Part shown: piece after piece, positions 24,081 to 26,256 of the stretch
Position numbering within the stretch: the stretch's first letter is position 1
How the letters are laid out: each line of letters opens with the position of its first letter
From: an uncultured Treponema sp.
GTDB taxonomy: Bacteria > Spirochaetota > Spirochaetia > Treponematales > Treponemataceae
Reading direction: 5' to 3'
Length of the DNA: 26,256 nt
NCBI GenBank assembly: GCA_937890485.1
Contig: CALBXN010000021.1
Coordinates: 1-26,256, forward strand
The notes under the pieces: generated by a model
What the model saw: only the letters and a program-made list of their open reading frames with translations
What the model was told of the DNA's origin: nothing
Database searches by the model: none
Translations under genes and position numbers: made by a program

Positions 24081-25115
24081 CTACTTTCCGCCATTCCAAA
24101 ACCAAATTGTCTTAGAAAGTTCATTAGAAAATGGCTGAAATTTATTAAAATCTGGTAGCCAATCTGTATCAGACGTAAGTTCTTGATAAAACAAGTATTC
24201 AAAATCGTATTCTTCTATCATACTACGGATTATTTTAAATTCATCTTTGTTTATCAATCTGTGCTGAAAAGATGACAGAGCTTTGTCGCGAATTGCAATT
24301 TCTTCGGCAGAAAAATCTTTTTCAGAAACTTCAACTGGTGTATATTGATTCATTAAAGAAATACATGCTTTTCCGTCAGCGTGATTTTTTAGCCAATCTA
24401 AAACAAGACGAGTATCGTCCAATCGCCCCGGAAGCACAAGATGACGAATTATCACCCCAGAAGTCATTTTTTCAATTTCAGAGCCCCCATGCCGCTTGAG
24501 GGAATCCTTATCATTTTTTGTTGCCACAGTTTCAAATTTTAGTGGTGAATTTTCCATCATCCAACGAATCGCTTTTTTTGCCACTTTTGGATAATCCTTT
24601 GCCTTGAAAACTTCATCACTTATCATAGGATTCAAAGTTTTCATATCCGGAAGCCAAATATCAACTAAGCCTTTTAAAAGTTCCAAAGCTTCAATAGTTT
24701 CGTAAGCACTTGAATTCCAACAAACTGGAATTTTTAATCCTTTATCTTTTGCTTTTTGTAATCCTTCAGCGATGGCAGGAATGTGATGAGAACCTGTAAC
24801 GATATTTATGTTTTCTGCACCTTCTGATTGCAACTTCAAACACAAATCAGCAAATTCATCTGTAGAAAGATTTTTTCCCATTCCTTTTTGAGAAATTTGA
24901 TAATTCTGACAAAAAGCACATCGCAAATTACAACCTGTAACAAAAATTGTTCCAGAACCGCCTAAAACTGTAATTGGAGGCTCTTCCCCAAAATGCAAAG
25001 TGGCACAAGCAATTTTTAATTCAGAAGATTCTCTACAAAATCCCAGTTTTTCAAAACGATTTACGCCACACATACGAGGACAAAGATTGCAATTTTCATA
25101 CAAAGAATTATTCAT
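24081..25115 (-). CDS. PflX-like (COG1313) radical SAM iron-sulfur protein
   Basis: Radical SAM protein related to pyruvate formate-lyase-activating enzymes; substrate not known. From the ATG at 25115 it is 344 aa. An N-terminal Cys cluster (Cys9, Cys12, Cys16, Cys27 in CNLCPRMCGVNR...GFC) precedes HFGEEPPITVLGGSGTIFVT and the SAM [4Fe-4S] motif CNLRCAFCQN (Cys62, Cys66, Cys69); later WNSSAYE and DIWLPDMK are typical of COG1313. A longer in-frame TTG start at 25151 is unlikely because that TTG is part of a good -35 box. The ATG has no ribosome site and lies 7 nt past the -10, suggesting a leaderless mRNA. Ends at its own terminator. Confidence 0.9.
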   Translation of the reverse strand: MNNSLYENCNLCPRMCGVNRFEKLGFCRESSELKIACATLHFGEEPPITVLGGSGTIFVTGCNLRCAFCQNYQISQKGMGKNLSTDEFADLCLKLQSEGAENINIVTGSHHIPAIAEGLQKAKDKGLKIPVCWNSSAYETIEALELLKGLVDIWLPDMKTLNPMISDEVFKAKDYPKVAKKAIRWMMENSPLKFETVATKNDKDSLKRHGGSEIEKMTSGVIIRHLVLPGRLDDTRLVLDWLKNHADGKACISLMNQYTPVEVSEKDFSAEEIAIRDKALSSFQHRLINKDEFKIIRSMIEEYDFEYLFYQELTSDTDWLPDFNKFQPFSNELSKTIWFWNGGK

Positions 25116-25122
25116 AATTAAA

Positions 25123-25151
25123 ATTTTATTAGATATACAAAACCTTTTCAA
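25123..25151 (-). promoter_or_regulatory. Promoter of the radical SAM gene, placed for leaderless transcription
   Basis: Minus strand TTGAAA (25151-25146), 17-bp spacer, TAAAAT (25128-25123). Seven bases separate the -10 from the ATG at 25115, so the transcript would begin at or next to the start codon. It overlaps the divergent era promoter. Confidence 0.7.
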
Positions 25152-25162
25152 TGGGATATACT
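25134..25162 (+). promoter_or_regulatory. Promoter of era, placed for leaderless transcription
   Basis: TATACA (25134-25139), 17-bp spacer, TATACT (25157-25162), then 7 nt to the ATG at 25170 and no Shine-Dalgarno sequence. It lies on top of the radical SAM promoter on the other strand; the two would compete for RNA polymerase. Confidence 0.6.
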
Positions 25163-25169
25163 ACTTATC

Positions 25170-25283
25170 ATGAGTGAAATAATTGAAAATCCAAATTTAC
25201 AAGACGAAAATTCTACCATAGGAAACAAAACTGCTGTAGTTGCAATAATCGGCCGACCTTCCGTTGGAAAATCTACTTTTTTA
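25170..25283 (+). pseudogene. era: Truncated era (GTPase Era N-terminal fragment)
   Basis: Only codons 1-38 are spirochaetal Era: a variable polar N-terminus followed by KTAVVAIIGRPSVGKSTFL. Era (ribosome-assembly GTPase, about 300 aa) is essential in most bacteria, so the true genome presumably has the complete gene here. Assignment to Era rather than Der rests on the single N-terminal G domain start and remembered Treponema-like GRPS-GKSTFLN wording. Confidence 0.65.
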
Positions 25284-25820
25284 AAGACTTTGGGAATTAA
25301 TATTTTGCTGGCACAGACCATTCATACCTGTATGGCTAGTAAATTCAAAATGCCTTTTTGCAGTCTGTACACATCCATGTCTTTAAAGGATAATTTATCT
25401 TTAAAAGAAAGCTATTATATGGCTGAGATTAAGGCTATTAAGAGAATTTTGGATGCAGCAAGGGAAGAGAAAATGATTGTCTGTATGGTGGATGAGGTTT
25501 TAAGGGGAACCAACACAGTAGAAAGAATTGCAGCATCCACGCAGATTTTAAAAGGTATGTCGGCAGCAAATATTATGTGTCTGGCGGCAACCCATGATGT
25601 GGAATTAACCAGAACTTTAGAAAAAGAATATGATAATTATCATTTCAAAGAGGAAATTGAAGAGAATGATATTTTCTTTAGCTACAAGATATTAAATGGT
25701 AGGGCACAAAGCAGAAATGCCATTAAACTTTTGAACATTATGGGATATCCTGAAGAGATTATCCGGGAGGCAGAAAATCTTGCTTCGACTTTTCTGAAAA
25801 CGGGTGATTGGAAATCTTGA
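25170..25820 (+). CDS. Chimeric reading frame: Era N-terminus joined to MutS-family ATPase C-terminus
   Basis: 216 aa made of two unrelated parts in one frame. Residues 1-38 are the N-terminus of an Era-type GTPase, including TAVVAIIGRPSVGKSTFL (the G1 loop). From about residue 33 the sequence is instead a MutS-family ATPase after its Walker A: KTLGINILLAQTIHTCMASK, SLYTSMSLKDNL, the Walker B MIVCMVDEVLRGTN, ATHDVELTRTLE and the C-terminal FFSYKILNGRAQSRNAIKLL. Era switch and KH domains are absent, as are the MutS clamp and core. Codon use shifts at the join from A/T-ending to frequent CTG, CAG, GGG and AGG. A working fusion is very unlikely; a chimeric join is the simplest reading. Confidence 0.9.
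   Translation: MSEIIENPNLQDENSTIGNKTAVVAIIGRPSVGKSTFLKTLGINILLAQTIHTCMASKFKMPFCSLYTSMSLKDNLSLKESYYMAEIKAIKRILDAAREEKMIVCMVDEVLRGTNTVERIAASTQILKGMSAANIMCLAATHDVELTRTLEKEYDNYHFKEEIEENDIFFSYKILNGRAQSRNAIKLLNIMGYPEEIIREAENLASTFLKTGDWKS
25266..25283. other. Join point between spirochaete and Lachnospiraceae-like DNA
   Basis: The codons for GKSTFL (25266-25283) are compatible with both the Era G1 loop and the MutS Walker A, so the exact break cannot be placed within this 18-base stretch. Everything to the left reads as spirochaete, everything to the right (to the window end) as Clostridia-like in codon use, ribosome sites and gene content. Confidence 0.8.
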
Positions 25821-25845
25821 CGAAAGTCGGGGCGAATGCTATCAT
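25817..25845 (+). promoter_or_regulatory. Promoter of the small membrane protein gene
   Basis: TTGACG (25817-25822, overlapping the stop of the MutS-like frame), 17-bp spacer, TATCAT (25840-25845, continuing AAAAT). Followed by AAGGAAAGG upstream of the ATG at 25886. Confidence 0.7.
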
Positions 25846-25885
25846 AAAATACGGAAATACTTAATAAGGAAAGGCATGGTGTATC

Positions 25886-26047
25886 ATGGCAAACTTAATT
25901 TTGTTTATAAATTCATTTTTATCGTATTTATTATTAATGGCAGTCATTGTTATCTTGGCGGCAATAGCTGTTTTTATCGGTATAAAAATGAGGAAAAATA
26001 AAAATGCGAAACTGCAGAGTGAAGCAGTGAATGCGGAAACAGAATAG
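25886..26047 (+). CDS. 53-aa single-pass membrane protein
   Basis: Small protein with one long hydrophobic segment (residues ~4-34, MANLILFINSFLSYLLLMAV start) and a basic, then polar/acidic C-terminal tail (KMRKNKNAKLQ...ETE). Such short membrane proteins are common in Lachnospiraceae; function unknown. An out-of-frame ATG at 25876 precedes it, but only this frame gives a membrane protein followed by a terminator. Preceded by AAGGAAAGG and its own promoter, followed by a hairpin terminator. It lies in the foreign right-hand segment. Confidence 0.7.
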   Translation: MANLILFINSFLSYLLLMAVIVILAAIAVFIGIKMRKNKNAKLQSEAVNAETE

Positions 26048-26056
26048 AATGCTTAT

Positions 26057-26085
26057 ATAGAGTTCCTAAATGGGGACTCTATTTT
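26057..26085 (+). terminator. Intrinsic terminator after the small membrane protein gene
   Basis: ATAGAGTTCC pairs with GGGACTCTAT (10 bp with one G-T pair) around a 6-nt loop, followed by TTTTC; starts 10 nt after the stop codon. Confidence 0.85.
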
Positions 26086-26111
26086 CATCATAGAGTTTTG
26101 GAGTGATACAT

Positions 26112-26256
26112 ATGAAAAGATTTAAAACTATTTTATGGGATGTAGATAATACTTTACTGGATTTTGATTATTCCTGTAAGGGTGCTTTGCGCCAGGGATT
26201 TCAGACTATGGGTCAGGAACTTACGGAAGAAATGATTAGCCGATATTTTGAGATTA
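26112..26256 (+). CDS. HAD-family nucleotidase (YjjG-like), 5' part cut off by window edge
   Basis: The first 48 codons only. WDVDNTLLDFD (residues 9-19) is the HAD motif I with nucleophile Asp10 and acid/base Asp12, and LLDFDYSCKGALRQGFQTMGQ is typical of the YjjG group of pyrimidine 5'-nucleotidases (noncanonical nucleotide dephosphorylation). The remaining ~180 residues lie beyond the window. Codon use (CTG, CGC, CAG, ACG) matches the foreign right-hand segment rather than the spirochaete part. Confidence 0.8.
   Translation, partial: MKRFKTILWDVDNTLLDFDYSCKGALRQGFQTMGQELTEEMISRYFEI

Noticed and set aside
25113..25151. Longer radical SAM protein starting at TTG 25151
   Set aside because: That TTG belongs to a TTGAAA -35 box with a 17-bp spacer and TAAAAT; the Cys-rich family N-terminus fits the ATG at 25115.
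25170..25820. A genuine new Era-MutS fusion enzyme
   Set aside because: It would lack every Era element after G1 and all MutS domains before the ATPase, and the change in codon use and neighbours at the join points to a chimeric sequence.
25876..26001. Reading frame MVYHGKL... as the gene instead of the 53-aa membrane protein
   Set aside because: The frame starting 10 bases later gives a clean membrane segment with basic tail ending just before a terminator, while this one yields no coherent protein features.

Overview
The window reads as a low-GC spirochaete chromosome, most likely a gut or rumen Treponema. This rests on protein character (an Era N-terminus, a run of LPP20/LpoB/COG3014-type envelope proteins, a PflX-type radical SAM protein, a very large GH13 beside MalQ) and on strongly A/T-ending codon use. 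No database search was possible, so the genus is an inference. The last ~1 kb (from about 25,270) does not fit. It carries the C-terminal part of a MutS-family ATPase, a 53-aa membrane protein and the start of a HAD nucleotidase, with codon use typical of Lachnospiraceae/Clostridia. It is joined to the spirochaete part inside a shared GKSTFL (Walker A) stretch, most likely a chimeric assembly junction.

Layout. 1-1170 (-): 5' part of a PutP-type sodium/proline symporter with a clear promoter. 1272-9504 (-): a six-gene cluster, in transcription order a glycosyltransferase with a degenerate methyltransferase-like tail, a 261-aa protein with a bacteriocin-type double-glycine leader and a cysteine-peptidase-like C-terminal domain, a secreted 243-aa protein, a C39-peptidase ABC exporter (PCAT), an HlyD-type adaptor and a TolC-type outer-membrane protein. 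9674-10240 (-): peptidyl-tRNA hydrolase. 10303-13335 (+): membrane protein, DUF2156 protein, threonine synthase, ending at a bidirectional terminator. 13400-19078 (-): a malQ (GH77) and giant GH13 pair for cytoplasmic alpha-glucan metabolism. 19202-19579 (-): a small lipoprotein. 19663-23898 (-): a five-gene envelope operon (LPP20-like, LpoB-like, COG3014 lipoprotein, LPP20, small secreted protein) with a clear promoter and terminator. 24081-25115 (-): PflX-like radical SAM protein, divergent from the truncated era at 25170.

The best candidate for a new system is the 1272-9504 cluster. It looks like a complete type I export line (PCAT, HlyD, TolC) dedicated to a large leader-bearing protein that itself resembles a papain-fold peptidase, with a linked glycosyltransferase and a secreted companion that could be an immunity or accessory factor. 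Intergenic hairpins on both sides of the companion gene could set expression ratios.

Three genes (10303, 25115, 25170) have promoter elements placed so that transcription would start at, or a base or so from, the start codon, with no Shine-Dalgarno sequence. They look leaderless. No tRNA, rRNA, CRISPR array, insertion sequence or gene-free stretch longer than 300 bases was seen.
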